Source of the DNA: Flavobacteriales bacterium
GTDB lineage: Bacteria > Bacteroidota > Bacteroidia > Flavobacteriales > Flavobacteriaceae
Assembly: GCA_004321735.1 (NCBI GenBank)
Contig: SGZB01000009.1
Coordinates: 1-36,933 of the forward strand
DNA: 36,933 bases
Reading direction: 5' to 3'
Every line of letters starts with the position of its first letter. Positions within the stretch are counted from its first letter, which is position 1. The position numbers and the translations under genes are program-made. Below, piece by piece: positions 1 to 8,545 of the stretch. The notes beneath the pieces are model-generated. The model ran no database searches. It was not told the DNA's origin and saw only the letters and a program-made list of their open reading frames with translations.

Positions 1-2
1 TA

Positions 3-575
3 TTAAATGACAATAACCACTTCTATTGGAATAAAAGAAAGTTTACCAAATTTTCTAATCTTGTTGATGTCAGAAATGAACTACAAGCTCAAATTGATTT
101 AGCAGTTTCAATGGGAATCAATGTAAGTCATATTGATAGTCATGAGGGAGCATTATTCTTCGATCCAGATATCTTTAAAATGTATCTAAATCTTGCCAAA
201 AAGAATGATTTACTAGCTTTTGTGCCAATACAAGCCAGTGTTCACTTTGATGAAAACTTTCCGAAACCTGATCATGCAATCATTTTTGATCAGTTTTTTA
301 TGGCAGAAGCTGGTATAAAACCTGATGAAATGGAAAAATACTATCTGAACATACTTGATGACTTAAAACCTGGTTTGAGTCAAATAATAGTACATTTTGG
401 ATTACATAATGATAAAATGAAGGATATTACGCAGGGTAAAATAGACTATGGATCATTGTGGAGAGAAATAGACTATAATGTTATTAATAGTGAAAAATTT
501 ATCAAATCTCTAGAGGAAAACAACATAAAACTAATTAATTATAGTGATTTGAAAAATATTATTTTTCAACTGTAA
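3..575 (+). CDS. ChbG/HpnK (YdjC)-type carbohydrate deacetylase, 5' end outside window
   Basis: The reading frame is open from the left edge of the window, so only the last 190 residues are present; an internal ATG at 111 is not the real start because the frame before it already carries family-like sequence (ELQAQIDLAVSMG). The visible core is the HIDSHEG motif, typical of the YdjC/ChbG/HpnK fold, in which Asp and His residues bind a metal and remove acetyl groups from N-acetylated sugars. A later IIVHFG segment fits the second conserved His block. The protein has no visible membrane segment in this part. It ends about 100 bp before the next gene and is probably transcribed from outside the window. 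Substrate cannot be told: chitooligosaccharide, hopanoid head group or surface glycan are all possible. Confidence 0.8.
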   Translation, partial: LNDNNHFYWNKRKFTKFSNLVDVRNELQAQIDLAVSMGINVSHIDSHEGALFFDPDIFKMYLNLAKKNDLLAFVPIQASVHFDENFPKPDHAIIFDQFFMAEAGIKPDEMEKYYLNILDDLKPGLSQIIVHFGLHNDKMKDITQGKIDYGSLWREIDYNVINSEKFIKSLEENNIKLINYSDLKNIIFQL

Positions 576-633
576 GTATTCAATTTAATTTCTTCAGAGG
601 TAGAAAATTTTCCAACAGAGATGGTTTAAAATA

Positions 634-641
634 TATTTTTG
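634..641 (+). promoter_or_regulatory. Candidate -7 box of the 64-residue protein gene
   Basis: TATTTTTG matches the Bacteroidota -7 consensus TAnnTTTG and lies 38 bp before the ATG at 680, leaving a leader of roughly 30 nt. No clear TTG -33 element is seen at the usual distance, so this is a weak call made from the box and its position alone. Confidence 0.3.
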
Positions 642-679
642 TATATTGTATGCTGTATAACAATTAAAAACTTATAAAA

Positions 680-874
680 ATGGGATACACTCATACTAAC
701 AGTAAAGGAAAAACTTACCACTTACATAGTAAAGATGTTACTTTAAAAGGTGGTAGAAACCAAACTATTTATTATTTCGCTAAAGATGCTAGACCAAACG
801 CATGTGATCTTCCATCTGGAATGAAAGTAGTTGAAAGTCCAAAAACAGGCCTTCCGTTTGTAAAAGGAGCTTAA
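680..874 (+). CDS. Conserved 64-residue protein of unknown function
   Basis: A small, soluble, basic protein starting MGYTHTNSKGKTYHLHSK, followed by LKGGRNQTIYYFAKDARP, a single Cys at residue 42 and a C-terminal GLPFVKG. From memory, short proteins with this YTHTNSKG...GGRxQTIYYF pattern occur in unrelated bacteria, including cyanobacteria and uncultured phyla, without an assigned function. There is no signal peptide or membrane segment, and the repeated aromatic/Gly turns suggest a compact beta fold. It is a single-gene unit: a promoter-like box lies upstream and a strong hairpin terminator directly follows, the only clear one in the window, which suggests independent and possibly high expression. 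That it is a real gene is well supported; what it does is unknown. Confidence 0.85.
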   Translation: MGYTHTNSKGKTYHLHSKDVTLKGGRNQTIYYFAKDARPNACDLPSGMKVVESPKTGLPFVKGA

Positions 875-891
875 TTCTTTTACTTAAATCA

Positions 892-925
892 AAAAAAAAT
901 CCCGTCAATAGATGGGATTTTTTTT
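892..925. terminator. Bidirectional intrinsic terminator between convergent genes
   Basis: An 8-bp stem (899-906 with 911-918, one G-U pair, loop AATA) with a CCC/GGG core is flanked by an A run on the left and a T run on the right that also pair with each other. On either strand the hairpin ends in a U tract, so it can stop both the 64-residue gene from the left and the minus-strand gene ending at 945 from the right. Confidence 0.85.
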
Positions 926-944
926 AGTAATTTTTAAATAAAAT

Positions 945-1730
945 TTAATTAGCGAATCTGTACATAACTAATTTAAGATTAGCTTGATCTAACATTTCTC
1001 TAGTTTTTGATCCATTATTCCACATCATTTGATCTGTAAATGTTGGAGTTCCCCAAGCATCCTCCAACTCATCTTCAGGAATCTCTCTTCCATAAATATC
1101 AATGGTAATATGAGTTGGTTCATCCTCTAAAGATGTTACAGTATTGAGATTTCGAGAGAGGATTTTGTTAAACTCCCACCATTTTCTTGAACCATTCAGA
1201 ATACCTTTTTCATGCCATTTTTTGTAAAATTCCATTTCATATCTTTCATATGAATCATCTAATTGTTTGAATGCATTAAATTGAATTACAGTCCCTAATT
1301 CTAGCTCTCCAAAAATCCAATTCGTATTATCTAATCTTTCTAGCTCATAGACATTTCGTTCACCGTATGGACCACCTTCCCAAATTTTATCAAATTTTTT
1401 CTTAGATAGCTTTGGATAAGCAGCTCTTCCGATTTCATAAAAATTTCGAGGCTTATTTTTTTGGATTGAATCTTTATAAAAATTCATTATTAAAAAATCA
1501 GGTCTTGAACTTGCCTTTTCATCTCCTTCTTCTTTAATAACTTCCCAAATCATCCATCCTGTTGCCAAATCTTGAGCTATTGTTGCTTCATGGATTTTTG
1601 ACCAGAAGTCTTCAATTTTAACATAATCCTCATTTTGTCCCTCATCAAGTCTTACACTTGTATAAGTTATTAGTTGAGAAAATAATGATGAAGAAAACAG
1701 TATTGTTAATAGTAAAAAGTATTTTTTCAT
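945..1730 (-). CDS. Exported protein of unknown function (261 aa)
   Basis: The start MKKYFLLLTILFSSSLFSQ is a typical flavobacterial Sec signal peptide ending near residue 19, so the mature protein of about 240 residues is periplasmic or outer-membrane associated. It is rich in Trp and Tyr (for example IHEATIAQDLATGWMIWEV, YEMEFYKKWHEKG, SRKWWEF) and has no Cys. The pattern of repeated alpha/beta halves with conserved aromatic residues is loosely like dimeric alpha-beta barrel (NIPSNAP/EthD-like) proteins, but I do not recognise the family with confidence. It is monocistronic: it ends against the shared terminator at 892-925, and the next minus-strand gene ends about 70 bp upstream of its start. 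Confidence 0.75.
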   Translation of the reverse strand: MKKYFLLLTILFSSSLFSQLITYTSVRLDEGQNEDYVKIEDFWSKIHEATIAQDLATGWMIWEVIKEEGDEKASSRPDFLIMNFYKDSIQKNKPRNFYEIGRAAYPKLSKKKFDKIWEGGPYGERNVYELERLDNTNWIFGELELGTVIQFNAFKQLDDSYERYEMEFYKKWHEKGILNGSRKWWEFNKILSRNLNTVTSLEDEPTHITIDIYGREIPEDELEDAWGTPTFTDQMMWNNGSKTREMLDQANLKLVMYRFAN

Positions 1731-1800
1731 AGTTATTATTTTCTTAAAGTTAAAAATTAGTTTCTAATATACTGTTGATAATAGAATGCTTAATAATTTG

Positions 1801-2859
1801 TTAAAGTATTGTATCCCTTGGATTTATAAAGTTTTTAACACTATTAGAAATTTTATTATTTGATTTTTCTCTTATATAATCAATTAAAATTTTATCAATA
1901 ATTTTCTTATTTTCATCAGGATAACTCATTCTAACTAGATTTTCTTTTTTAATCCATTTTCTAATTTTAATAATTGATTTTTCATTGAGTTTTTTTAGAA
2001 CTTTAACTCCCATTTCATCTAAAGCAACTGCATTCATATGTTGTTCAAATTGATTTTTCATTGGTATTACTAGTAATTTTTTTCCTAGAAAGATTGCCTC
2101 AGATGGAGTCTCAAAACCTGAATTACAAATTACTCCTAAACATGACAATAAACTTTCTTCAAACTCTTCATACCCTGTTGGAAAAAATGCAATATTTCCT
2201 CTTCTATACTTATGTTTTGTATATGGTGAAAAAACATGAAAATTTTGCTTATAAAGTTTAGAAAATATAGCAAAAAGATACTCATCTGAATATGAGGGTA
2301 GGTAAGTAGTTATGTGAGATCCATTTTTAATTTCTTTATTTCTAAGATTATTTTTAATTATTGGAGTAAAAATATTTTTATCATATTTTTTAAAATGAAA
2401 ACCATAGCCTTTCTTGGTAGGAGAATAATATTTTAAAATAAACGATTGAATTAGATTGACTTTAGATCCTTTTGGTGTTTTATCAGATAATAAAGAGAAT
2501 TGATGACTACATGCTATGCAATTTGTTTTTCGTTTAAATAATGAAGACCAAGCAGAGATAGGCTCAAAATCATTAATAATTAAATCGTATTTGTCAACTG
2601 GGCAATTGTAAATCTCTTTAATCAATGTAATTGGATTGAATAATTTTAAAGTCTTTAAAAAATCAATTCCTCCACGCTTTCCAAATACAAAACTCAAACC
2701 TTTGTATCGATATTTTACATCATGTTTTAATTTTAATGAAGATTGAGTTCCGCTAATCAAAACATCAACTTCAGCTCGTTTTTTAAGAATTTTAATCAAT
2801 TCATTTGCTCTAATTATATGTCCGTTTCCAGTAGATTGAACTGCATATAAAATTTTCAT
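1801..2859 (-). CDS. GT-B glycosyltransferase (MJ1255-like / PF13528-type)
   Basis: A 352-residue cytosolic or membrane-associated transferase with the two-lobed GT-B architecture. The N-terminal GNGH (residues 11-14) is the nucleotide-sugar loop seen in MurG/GT28-like enzymes, NDFEP (96-100) and CSHQFSLL (117-124) lie in the acceptor lobe, and CNSGFETPSEA (245-255) with PMKNQFEQHMNA (266-277) forms the donor-binding C-terminal lobe. It overlaps the upstream phosphoesterase by the 4-bp ATGA, so the two are translationally coupled and probably act in one pathway. Given the LpxH-like partner, a role in glycolipid or envelope glycan synthesis is likely, but donor and acceptor are not known. The basic, Ser/Asn-rich tail after residue 330 looks unstructured. 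Confidence 0.85.
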   Translation of the reverse strand: MKILYAVQSTGNGHIIRANELIKILKKRAEVDVLISGTQSSLKLKHDVKYRYKGLSFVFGKRGGIDFLKTLKLFNPITLIKEIYNCPVDKYDLIINDFEPISAWSSLFKRKTNCIACSHQFSLLSDKTPKGSKVNLIQSFILKYYSPTKKGYGFHFKKYDKNIFTPIIKNNLRNKEIKNGSHITTYLPSYSDEYLFAIFSKLYKQNFHVFSPYTKHKYRRGNIAFFPTGYEEFEESLLSCLGVICNSGFETPSEAIFLGKKLLVIPMKNQFEQHMNAVALDEMGVKVLKKLNEKSIIKIRKWIKKENLVRMSYPDENKKIIDKILIDYIREKSNNKISNSVKNFINPRDTIL

Positions 2860-3692
2860 GATTTAAAATTTTTAAGCATTGATTCAAAAAGTTCACTAGT
2901 GGATTTATCTATAGTTGAGTTTCTTTCTTTTTTTAGATGTCTGAAATTATTAGGATCATACTCAAATAATTTCCATTTGTTATTGTTATATTCAAGAGAA
3001 GTTAAATTTTCTATCCAATCACCGGAATTTAAGTATGTAATTTTTCTTTCATTTACAATTTGATCTCTTATAATTGGTTGATGTATGTGTCCACATATAA
3101 CATAATCATAGTTATTTTCACGAGCAATATCAAGAGCAATCTCTTCAAATTGATTGACATATTTAACCGCTTCCTTGACTTTATATTTAATATATTTAGA
3201 AAATGATATTTTTTCTTTTCCAATTAATGCTCTAAATCGATTTATTCTGTAATTCAACCTAATTAAAAAATCATATCCTATACCTCCTAGTTTTGCTACC
3301 CATTTGGAATATTTCATAGTAATATCAAATACATCTCCATGAAAAAACCATGCTTTTTTACCATTTAATTGTAAAACCGCTTTATTACTAATTTTAAAAT
3401 TTTTTATTCCATAACCGTTAAACTTTCGAAGAATCTCATCGTGATTTCCGGGTAAATAATAAATCTTAGTTCCTTTAGATAAAAAATCTAAAAGCATTCT
3501 TATAACTTTTAAGTGAGATTTTGGAAAATATTTTTTTTTAAACTGCCAAATATCAATAATATCACCATTTAAGATGATTTTTTTTGGGCGAATAGTTCTC
3601 AAATAATTGATTAATTCCTCGGCTCTACATCCATGAGTACCCAAATGAATATCCGAAAGTACAACTAAATCTATATGTCTCTTCTCGTGCAC
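2856..3692 (-). CDS. LpxH-like calcineurin-type phosphoesterase (UDP-diacylglucosamine diphosphatase-like)
   Basis: All metallophosphoesterase motifs are present: SDIHLG (13-18), NGDIID (42-47), GNHDE (82-86), FHGD (117-120) and CGHIHQP (200-206). These residues hold a binuclear metal centre that hydrolyses phosphoanhydride or phosphodiester bonds. The 278-residue length and the helical insert at about 125-190 match UDP-2,3-diacylglucosamine pyrophosphatase relatives, which act at the membrane face. Bacteroidota often carry more than one LpxH-like protein, so this may not be the lipid A enzyme itself. The start is a GTG at 3692; there is no ATG before the first motif. It is the first gene of a two-gene unit with the overlapping glycosyltransferase, suggesting they process the same lipid-linked substrate. 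Confidence 0.85.
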   Translation of the reverse strand: MHEKRHIDLVVLSDIHLGTHGCRAEELINYLRTIRPKKIILNGDIIDIWQFKKKYFPKSHLKVIRMLLDFLSKGTKIYYLPGNHDEILRKFNGYGIKNFKISNKAVLQLNGKKAWFFHGDVFDITMKYSKWVAKLGGIGYDFLIRLNYRINRFRALIGKEKISFSKYIKYKVKEAVKYVNQFEEIALDIARENNYDYVICGHIHQPIIRDQIVNERKITYLNSGDWIENLTSLEYNNNKWKLFEYDPNNFRHLKKERNSTIDKSTSELFESMLKNFKS

Positions 3693-3760
3693 AACGCGAA
3701 TTAACTACAGAGATGTGATTTAAATGTGTGTTAAATAATAAGTTTATGTTAATTAACAAT

Positions 3761-4207
3761 TTATTTTGAGTGGTAATCAGCAGCTGAAGTAGCTATTTGA
3801 TTATATGGTTTTAAATTTACCTTAAATCCAAGTGAATTAGCCCAACCCTTTGCAACAGCAACAAGTTTATTTGAAAAGAACCTTTCATCTGAATTATAAT
3901 CCATATCAATTTCTATTTTTACTTTTTGCTTATCTAATTGTCTAGCAATATCTACACTAAGTTCTGTTTCTCGCCATAATCTTTCCCAATTATCTTTAAT
4001 TCTTGGGAATTTTTTTTTTGTGTATATGTAATGAACACCTGCTTTATTGAATCTGAATGCTATTGCAGTTATATACCTTGTATTATCATTTAAAAGAAAT
4101 GAATCTGTACCAACGTGTATTTTTACAGACGGGAACTTTTTAACTATATTCTTAGTATAGCTTAAGTAGTCGATGGTTTCACCATTGATTTTATTAAATT
4201 GGTACAT
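3761..4207 (-). CDS. YkuK-family RNase H-like protein (DUF458)
   Basis: A 148-residue protein with HVGTDSF (31-37), a central ExE-rich helix (WRETELSVDIARQ), IEIDMDYN (98-105) and a C-terminal ADYHSK (143-148). These match the YkuK/DUF458 family, predicted to have an RNase H fold; D35, a helix Glu, D101/D103 and D144 would supply the acidic metal-binding site. In Bacillus, YkuK is linked with stress and dormancy, but its substrate is not established. It starts one base after the stop of the small upstream gene, so the two form an operon. No signal peptide or membrane segment is present. Confidence 0.85.
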   Translation of the reverse strand: MYQFNKINGETIDYLSYTKNIVKKFPSVKIHVGTDSFLLNDNTRYITAIAFRFNKAGVHYIYTKKKFPRIKDNWERLWRETELSVDIARQLDKQKVKIEIDMDYNSDERFFSNKLVAVAKGWANSLGFKVNLKPYNQIATSAADYHSK

Positions 4208-4208
4208 T

Positions 4209-4421
4209 TTACAAACAATTTAGCTCTCTAAACAACCAATCTAAAGATAATTCGTAAATATCTCTAAAATCTTCTTCTTTAATTTCTTCATCAGAATAAT
4301 TGATATTTTTTTTTCTAACGTAATTATTGAAAGTTTCTAGGATTAGATTATCAATTTTTGAAGAGAGATCATGATTGTTTATTAAGCAAATTTTGTAATG
4401 CTCTTTATCAATTCTTTTCAT
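4209..4421 (-). CDS. Small acidic helical protein upstream of YkuK (70 aa)
   Basis: The ATG at 4421 opens a frame for 70 residues starting MKRIDKEHYKICLINNHDLS and ending LSLDWLFRELNCL. It is mostly helical in appearance, with a charged middle (YSDEEIKEEDF). I do not recognise a family. Its support is the clean ATG start, the 1-bp spacing to the YkuK gene and the absence of any competing frame. It may be a partner or regulator of the YkuK-like protein, but this is inference only. Confidence 0.6.
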   Translation of the reverse strand: MKRIDKEHYKICLINNHDLSSKIDNLILETFNNYVRKKNINYSDEEIKEEDFRDIYELSLDWLFRELNCL

Positions 4422-4651
4422 GTTTTATAGTTAGTAAAATTCTATCAAAGTATAGTTTAATTAATTGTTAAGAGATGGTTTTTTTATTTACACAAGTTAA
4501 TATCTTTTATAAATTAATTATATCAGTAAAATTCATTTATTAACATAAATATCAACGTTAATATTAGTTAGTTAATCTTTACAGTTTAAATTAATGTTAA
4601 TAATAAACATTATAATATTTATTCTTGCATAATCTATATATTTATAAACCT

Positions 4652-5677
4652 ATGAAAAAGTATTTTTTTTGCTTTCTTTTTTTAAGTGCTTTACAAATTT
4701 TTTCTCAAGAAGAAAGATTTCAAATTAGCACAATTGCCTTTTACAATGTTGAAAATTTATTTGATGCTGCAGATGATCCAGAAAATTACTGGGATCAGAG
4801 ATGGCTAGAAGAAGGTACTTGGAATGAAGAAATATATAATAAAAAAATTAAAAATATATCAAGTGTAATTCCTCAAATTGGATTTGAATATACAAATTCT
4901 CATCCTACTATTATTGGACTCTGTGAAGTTGAGAATAGGCAAGTGCTTATCGATTTAGTTCAAAGTGAATCAATGAAAAATATTAATTATGGAATTATTC
5001 ACTTTGATTCACCTGATGAGAGAGGAATTGATGTAGCATTATTATTTGACAGATACAGATTTAAGCCAAAGAAAGCAAAATCTTACCCACTATACTTATC
5101 AAACTCAAATGGAAGTCGTGATTTTACTCGTGATCAATTATTGGTTGAAGGATTTTTAGATGGTGAAAAAATTTACTTTATAGTTAATCACTGGCCTAGT
5201 CGATCTGGGGGATTGATTAGAAGCGAGCCTAAAAGAATTGCTGCTGCTAGACTAAACAAAAAAATTATTGATTCTATTAAGTCTGTTGATTCGTTTGCTA
5301 AGATTATTACAATGGGTGATTTTAATGATGATCCTAATGATAAAAGTATTAAGGAAGAACTTCAAACGAGTTGGAAAAAAAATAAAACTGCAAAGAATCA
5401 AATATTCAATCCAATGGAATCACTATTCAGAAAAGGATATGGGACCTCAAAATACAGAGGAAATTGGAATATGCTTGATCAATTATTAATAACTGAAACT
5501 TTATTAAATAATGAATCTTTCAAATTCATAAAAGCGGGAATATTTAATAAAAAGTTTTTAATAAACCCTGAGGGAAATTATAAAGGATATCCATTTAGAA
5601 GTTTTTATAATGGATGGCTTGGTGGATATAGTGACCATTTCCCTGTTTTTTTAATGTTAGGTAAGAAAATTAACTGA
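4652..5677 (+). CDS. Secreted endonuclease/exonuclease/phosphatase (EEP) family protein
   Basis: I chose the ATG at 4652 because MKKYFFCFLFLSALQIFSQ is a complete signal peptide; an earlier in-frame ATG at 4625 would only add nine residues before it. The mature protein carries the EEP (DNase I-like) motifs: FYNVENLFD (30-38), CEVEN (91-95), DERGIDVALLFD (122-133), NHWPSRSGG (179-187), MGDFNDDP (221-228) and YSDHFPVF (326-333). N32, E92, D223/N225 and the SDH pair match the metal-binding and catalytic residues. Substrate may be nucleic acid or phosphoester-containing molecules; in marine bacteria such exported enzymes often serve phosphorus scavenging. The last 21 bp overlap the convergent glycosyltransferase gene, with no terminator between them. 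Confidence 0.9.
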   Translation: MKKYFFCFLFLSALQIFSQEERFQISTIAFYNVENLFDAADDPENYWDQRWLEEGTWNEEIYNKKIKNISSVIPQIGFEYTNSHPTIIGLCEVENRQVLIDLVQSESMKNINYGIIHFDSPDERGIDVALLFDRYRFKPKKAKSYPLYLSNSNGSRDFTRDQLLVEGFLDGEKIYFIVNHWPSRSGGLIRSEPKRIAAARLNKKIIDSIKSVDSFAKIITMGDFNDDPNDKSIKEELQTSWKKNKTAKNQIFNPMESLFRKGYGTSKYRGNWNMLDQLLITETLLNNESFKFIKAGIFNKKFLINPEGNYKGYPFRSFYNGWLGGYSDHFPVFLMLGKKIN

Positions 5678-6631
5678 CGATTTTTTTTGTTTCGAAAGTT
5701 TAAAAAACTTTTCCATCACTAAAAGTGAAATTAATTTTTCTTTATTTCTATCTCTAAATTGATTAGTATACAGATTCGCGTTTTTAGCTATTCTTTTTAA
5801 TTCGTCAGTGTTTTTTTTGTAATAATTTAGCTTTTCCTCTAAATCAGAATAATCATCTTTGATCAATATATAATGATAATTAGGAATCAATTTACCTTCC
5901 ATAAACCATGACTCATATTTGGGCTTTGGCATTACAGCGACAGAATTGGATGACATTACCCATTTAAGATTAGATGCGACATCATTACCCTCTATACAAA
6001 GAATAAATTTATGTTTCAAATGAGTGTTAAGCGAAGCTTTCTTTTTTACCCATTGATCATGATTTGTTCCTCGATTAATTTGACCTAAATCACACATTGG
6101 GTGATTAAAATATTTTTTATAAAAGTCAACTCTTTGCTTTTGAAAAACAGCAGCTCTTCCAAATAAAATATCAGCTTTATTTTCTAGTTCAATATTATCT
6201 ACTACGTACTGAAAGTGTCTTACTTTATTTAATTTTAAAAGAATAGAATTTTGATTATTATTAATTGGTCGAGATTTAACAAATGAAGGTTTATTTGGAA
6301 CATAATCAATATCTCCAAATAGAAAATTACACTTCAATTTTGGTGAAAAATTTCTTGAAATTGAATACGCATCAAAAAAATATGTTTTTCCTTTTTTCTC
6401 AATTTTTAAATCGGATAATTTTGACCAAGTACTGTCAACTTTAACTTCACTGTCTATTTTATTATAATAATTTACTCTTTCAATTAATTTATTAATTACA
6501 TTTTTGGTGAAATTTGATAATCTTTTATTTAAAGTCTTACGAAAGAAAAAATTTGGAATTAATAATAAAAGATAATTTTTTAGATAGTAAAAGAATTTTA
6601 CATTCTTATAGTTTTTACCAAAAAATCTCAT
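5657..6631 (-). CDS. Glycosyltransferase family 90 (LpsA/CAP10-like)
   Basis: A 324-residue protein matching GT90: FGDIDYVPNKPSFVKSRP (105-122), LLKLNKVRHF (131-140), FGRAAVFQKQR (157-167), then the donor-site block EGNDVASNLKWVMSSNS (214-230) and SWFMEGKLIPNYHY (241-254). GT90 includes bacterial LPS core transferases such as LpsA and the eukaryotic CAP10/POGLUT enzymes; it usually transfers xylose or glucose from a UDP-sugar. Residues 12-30 are hydrophobic and may anchor it to the inner membrane. It starts 6 bp after the cryptochrome stop codon, so it is probably co-transcribed with it although no functional tie is obvious. Lipopolysaccharide or surface-glycan decoration is the best guess. 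Confidence 0.85.
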   Translation of the reverse strand: MRFFGKNYKNVKFFYYLKNYLLLLIPNFFFRKTLNKRLSNFTKNVINKLIERVNYYNKIDSEVKVDSTWSKLSDLKIEKKGKTYFFDAYSISRNFSPKLKCNFLFGDIDYVPNKPSFVKSRPINNNQNSILLKLNKVRHFQYVVDNIELENKADILFGRAAVFQKQRVDFYKKYFNHPMCDLGQINRGTNHDQWVKKKASLNTHLKHKFILCIEGNDVASNLKWVMSSNSVAVMPKPKYESWFMEGKLIPNYHYILIKDDYSDLEEKLNYYKKNTDELKRIAKNANLYTNQFRDRNKEKLISLLVMEKFFKLSKQKKSSVNFLT

Positions 6632-6637
6632 GATTTT

Positions 6638-7963
6638 CTAAAATAGAGATATCTTTTCTTGAAGCCAAAGTTTTTGAAATTTTTTATTAGCGTCATACCT
6701 CTCTGCTTGAAATTGAATATTGAATTTTCTATCTCTAGGATCATTTCCTACTCCTGAAACGTACATCCAATTTCCCCAGTTACTATGTACATCATAATCG
6801 ATGAGCTTAGATTCAAAGTATCTTGCACCCCATCTCCAGTCTATAAATAATTCTTTTGAAAGAAAACTCGCTACATTTTGCCTTCCTCTGTTGCTCATCC
6901 ATCCTGTTTTTTTTAACTCTATCATATTTGCATTAACGAATGGTTCATTGGTTTCGCCATCTATCCATTTTTGAAATAAATCTAAATCCTTAATCCATTC
7001 ATACTTTTTTTCCAAAATCCCTCCAATTTTGAAAATGGAATTACCATAAATTTTTGAAATATATTTAAAATAATCTCTCCAAATAAGCTCAAAAATCATC
7101 CAATAAGTTGATTGATTTTTTTCAAATTTTCTCTCATACTTTTTTATCTCATTAAAAATAATTCTGGGACTAAGTGATCCATTAGATAACCATGATGAGA
7201 ACTTAGAACTATAATCAATTCCAATCAAACCATTTCTAGTTTTTTTATAGAAACTTACTTTTTTAGACTCCCATAAATAGTGGTTTAATCTTTTTAAACC
7301 TTCATCATATCCACCTCTAAAAGGAAAAGCAGACCTAGAATCTTCTGTATAATATTCAAGACCTAAGTCTTCTAGTGATGGCGATTTAAAGTTAATATCT
7401 AACAAATTCGTTTCATCCATTGAATTAGGTTTTGGGAACATTGATCTTACATTCAAATTTTTTTCACAATGTTTTCTAAAAACAGTAAAAATATTTGGGA
7501 CCTTATTCAATTCAACATCCTCTGGATGATATAGAAACTGATCACTGTATTTAAAAATATCAATTTTTGATTTTAAAGATTTTAAGCATTCTTCTTCTTT
7601 AGATTCTTCATTAGTCCACTCATCTTGAAGATAAACCCTACTTATATTAAAATCATCAACTATAGAGTTAATTTTATCCTTTGGATTACAAATCTTTATT
7701 ATGAGTGAAATATTTAATTCGCTTAATTTTTTTTCTAGATTTTTAACAGAATCAATTAAGAATTGAGCTCTAAAGGAATCTGTTTTTGGAAATCCTAGTT
7801 CATTAATTTTGTAATGATCTGGATTGAAAAAATAAACTCCAATAACACTATTTGAATTTTGAACTGCATGAGTTAAACCTGAGTGATCATAAATCCTCAA
7901 GTCATTTCTAAACCAAACTAATGAATTAATTTTTTCTGCATCTTTTACTGCAATACTTGACAT
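6638..7963 (-). CDS. DASH-type cryptochrome/photolyase
   Basis: A 441-residue flavoprotein. The N-terminal antenna domain begins [13 protein letters not shown] (15-27). The FAD-binding domain has the DASH-type [14 protein letters not shown] (213-226), a [17 protein letters not shown] run (251-267), FELIWRDYF (291-299), [14 protein letters not shown] (354-367), DWRWGA (375-380) and [16 protein letters not shown] (395-410). Trp residues at 295, 376/378 and 396/399 are placed like the electron-transfer chain of photolyases. DASH enzymes repair cyclobutane pyrimidine dimers mainly in single-stranded DNA, using FAD and methenyltetrahydrofolate; some also signal light. The ATG at 7963 overlaps the DUF2256 gene by 38 bp and is the only close start, suggesting coupling. 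Found with GT90 downstream. Confidence 0.93.
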   Translation of the reverse strand: MSSIAVKDAEKINSLVWFRNDLRIYDHSGLTHAVQNSNSVIGVYFFNPDHYKINELGFPKTDSFRAQFLIDSVKNLEKKLSELNISLIIKICNPKDKINSIVDDFNISRVYLQDEWTNEESKEEECLKSLKSKIDIFKYSDQFLYHPEDVELNKVPNIFTVFRKHCEKNLNVRSMFPKPNSMDETNLLDINFKSPSLEDLGLEYYTEDSRSAFPFRGGYDEGLKRLNHYLWESKKVSFYKKTRNGLIGIDYSSKFSSWLSNGSLSPRIIFNEIKKYERKFEKNQSTYWMIFELIWRDYFKYISKIYGNSIFKIGGILEKKYEWIKDLDLFQKWIDGETNEPFVNANMIELKKTGWMSNRGRQNVASFLSKELFIDWRWGARYFESKLIDYDVHSNWGNWMYVSGVGNDPRDRKFNIQFQAERYDANKKFQKLWLQEKISLF

Positions 7964-8051
7964 TTTCCCAGTTTTTTTCCCACTTTTTTCGCCATGTAAA
8001 GGGTAGATTACATACAGGACAAATTTTTGTGGGTAGATTACTTTTTTTCAA
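7926..8051 (-). CDS. DUF2256 zinc-ribbon protein, cryptochrome partner (41 aa)
   Basis: The core [20 protein letters not shown], followed by [11 protein letters not shown], is a diagnostic DUF2256 sequence with four Cys as a C-x-x-C...C-x-x-x-C zinc ribbon. From memory this family is commonly encoded beside photolyase/cryptochrome genes; its function is unknown, perhaps nucleic-acid or enzyme binding. I favour a TTG start at 8051 ([11 protein letters not shown]...) since family members begin just here. The nearest ATG (8138, giving 70 residues) would add an unlike N-terminus and overlap the upstream gene by 53 bp; no other start exists between. Its 3' end overlaps the cryptochrome start by 38 bp, so the pair is probably translated together. 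Confidence 0.8.
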   Translation of the reverse strand: MKKSNLPTKICPVCNLPFTWRKKWEKNWENVKYCSKRCRKN

Positions 8052-8085
8052 TAATGCATATCTTTCAAAAACTTTGCCAATGAAA

Positions 8086-8532
8086 TTAATTACAATCTCT
8101 TCTTCTTGAGTCAGAAATATTAAATATTTTCCAACCATCTTCTTCTTTAATTAAAGAAATTGAATTGACTCCACAATGACTCATTTTATCACCAAGCCAA
8201 AATTCATATCCAACCCAAGCATTAGAGAGAATACCATCTATTTTTATTTCAAAAGATGTTAGTATTTCTTTCCATGCAGGATCATCTGATCTAGTAACTA
8301 CAGCTTTTATAAATTGATCACCATTAAAGTTAGAAAGTGTAGATTGATTATTTCTTAAGCTTGCGGAGTTGAGACTGAAACTTTTATGAACTACTGACTT
8401 TATAAGAATAGAATCTTTCTTATGAAAACCATCAAAAAAAATTTCTACAGCAGATTGAACTTTATCTTGTTCATTTGTCTGTGAATTAAGCATCATATTT
8501 GATAATATAAACAATAGAAATAACTTTTTCAT
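8086..8532 (-). CDS. Exported NTF2-like (lumazine-binding/SnoaL-type) protein
   Basis: I chose the ATG at 8532 since [18 protein letters not shown] is a signal peptide; the frame stays open upstream but that region lies in the divergent AlkA-like gene. The mature part of about 130 residues ([20 protein letters not shown], then [37 protein letters not shown]) has the helix-then-sheet order of small NTF2-like folds, with the typical closing GWKIxxxxDxRR segment. Relatives are annotated as putative lumazine-binding or SnoaL-like proteins with no assigned reaction. It is upstream of the DUF2256-cryptochrome-GT90 string on the same strand and may share its transcript. Confidence 0.8.
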   Translation of the reverse strand: MKKLFLLFILSNMMLNSQTNEQDKVQSAVEIFFDGFHKKDSILIKSVVHKSFSLNSASLRNNQSTLSNFNGDQFIKAVVTRSDDPAWKEILTSFEIKIDGILSNAWVGYEFWLGDKMSHCGVNSISLIKEEDGWKIFNISDSRRRDCN

Positions 8533-8545
8533 ATAATTAAATATA

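Noticed and set aside
2061-2261. 66-codon plus-strand frame inside the glycosyltransferase
   Set aside because: Shadow frame with no supporting features.
4592-4612. Inverted repeat TAATGTT / AACATTA in the 230-bp gap before the EEP gene
   Set aside because: Arms of 7 bp with only A/T-rich content are expected by chance in this composition; no hairpin stability or U tract.
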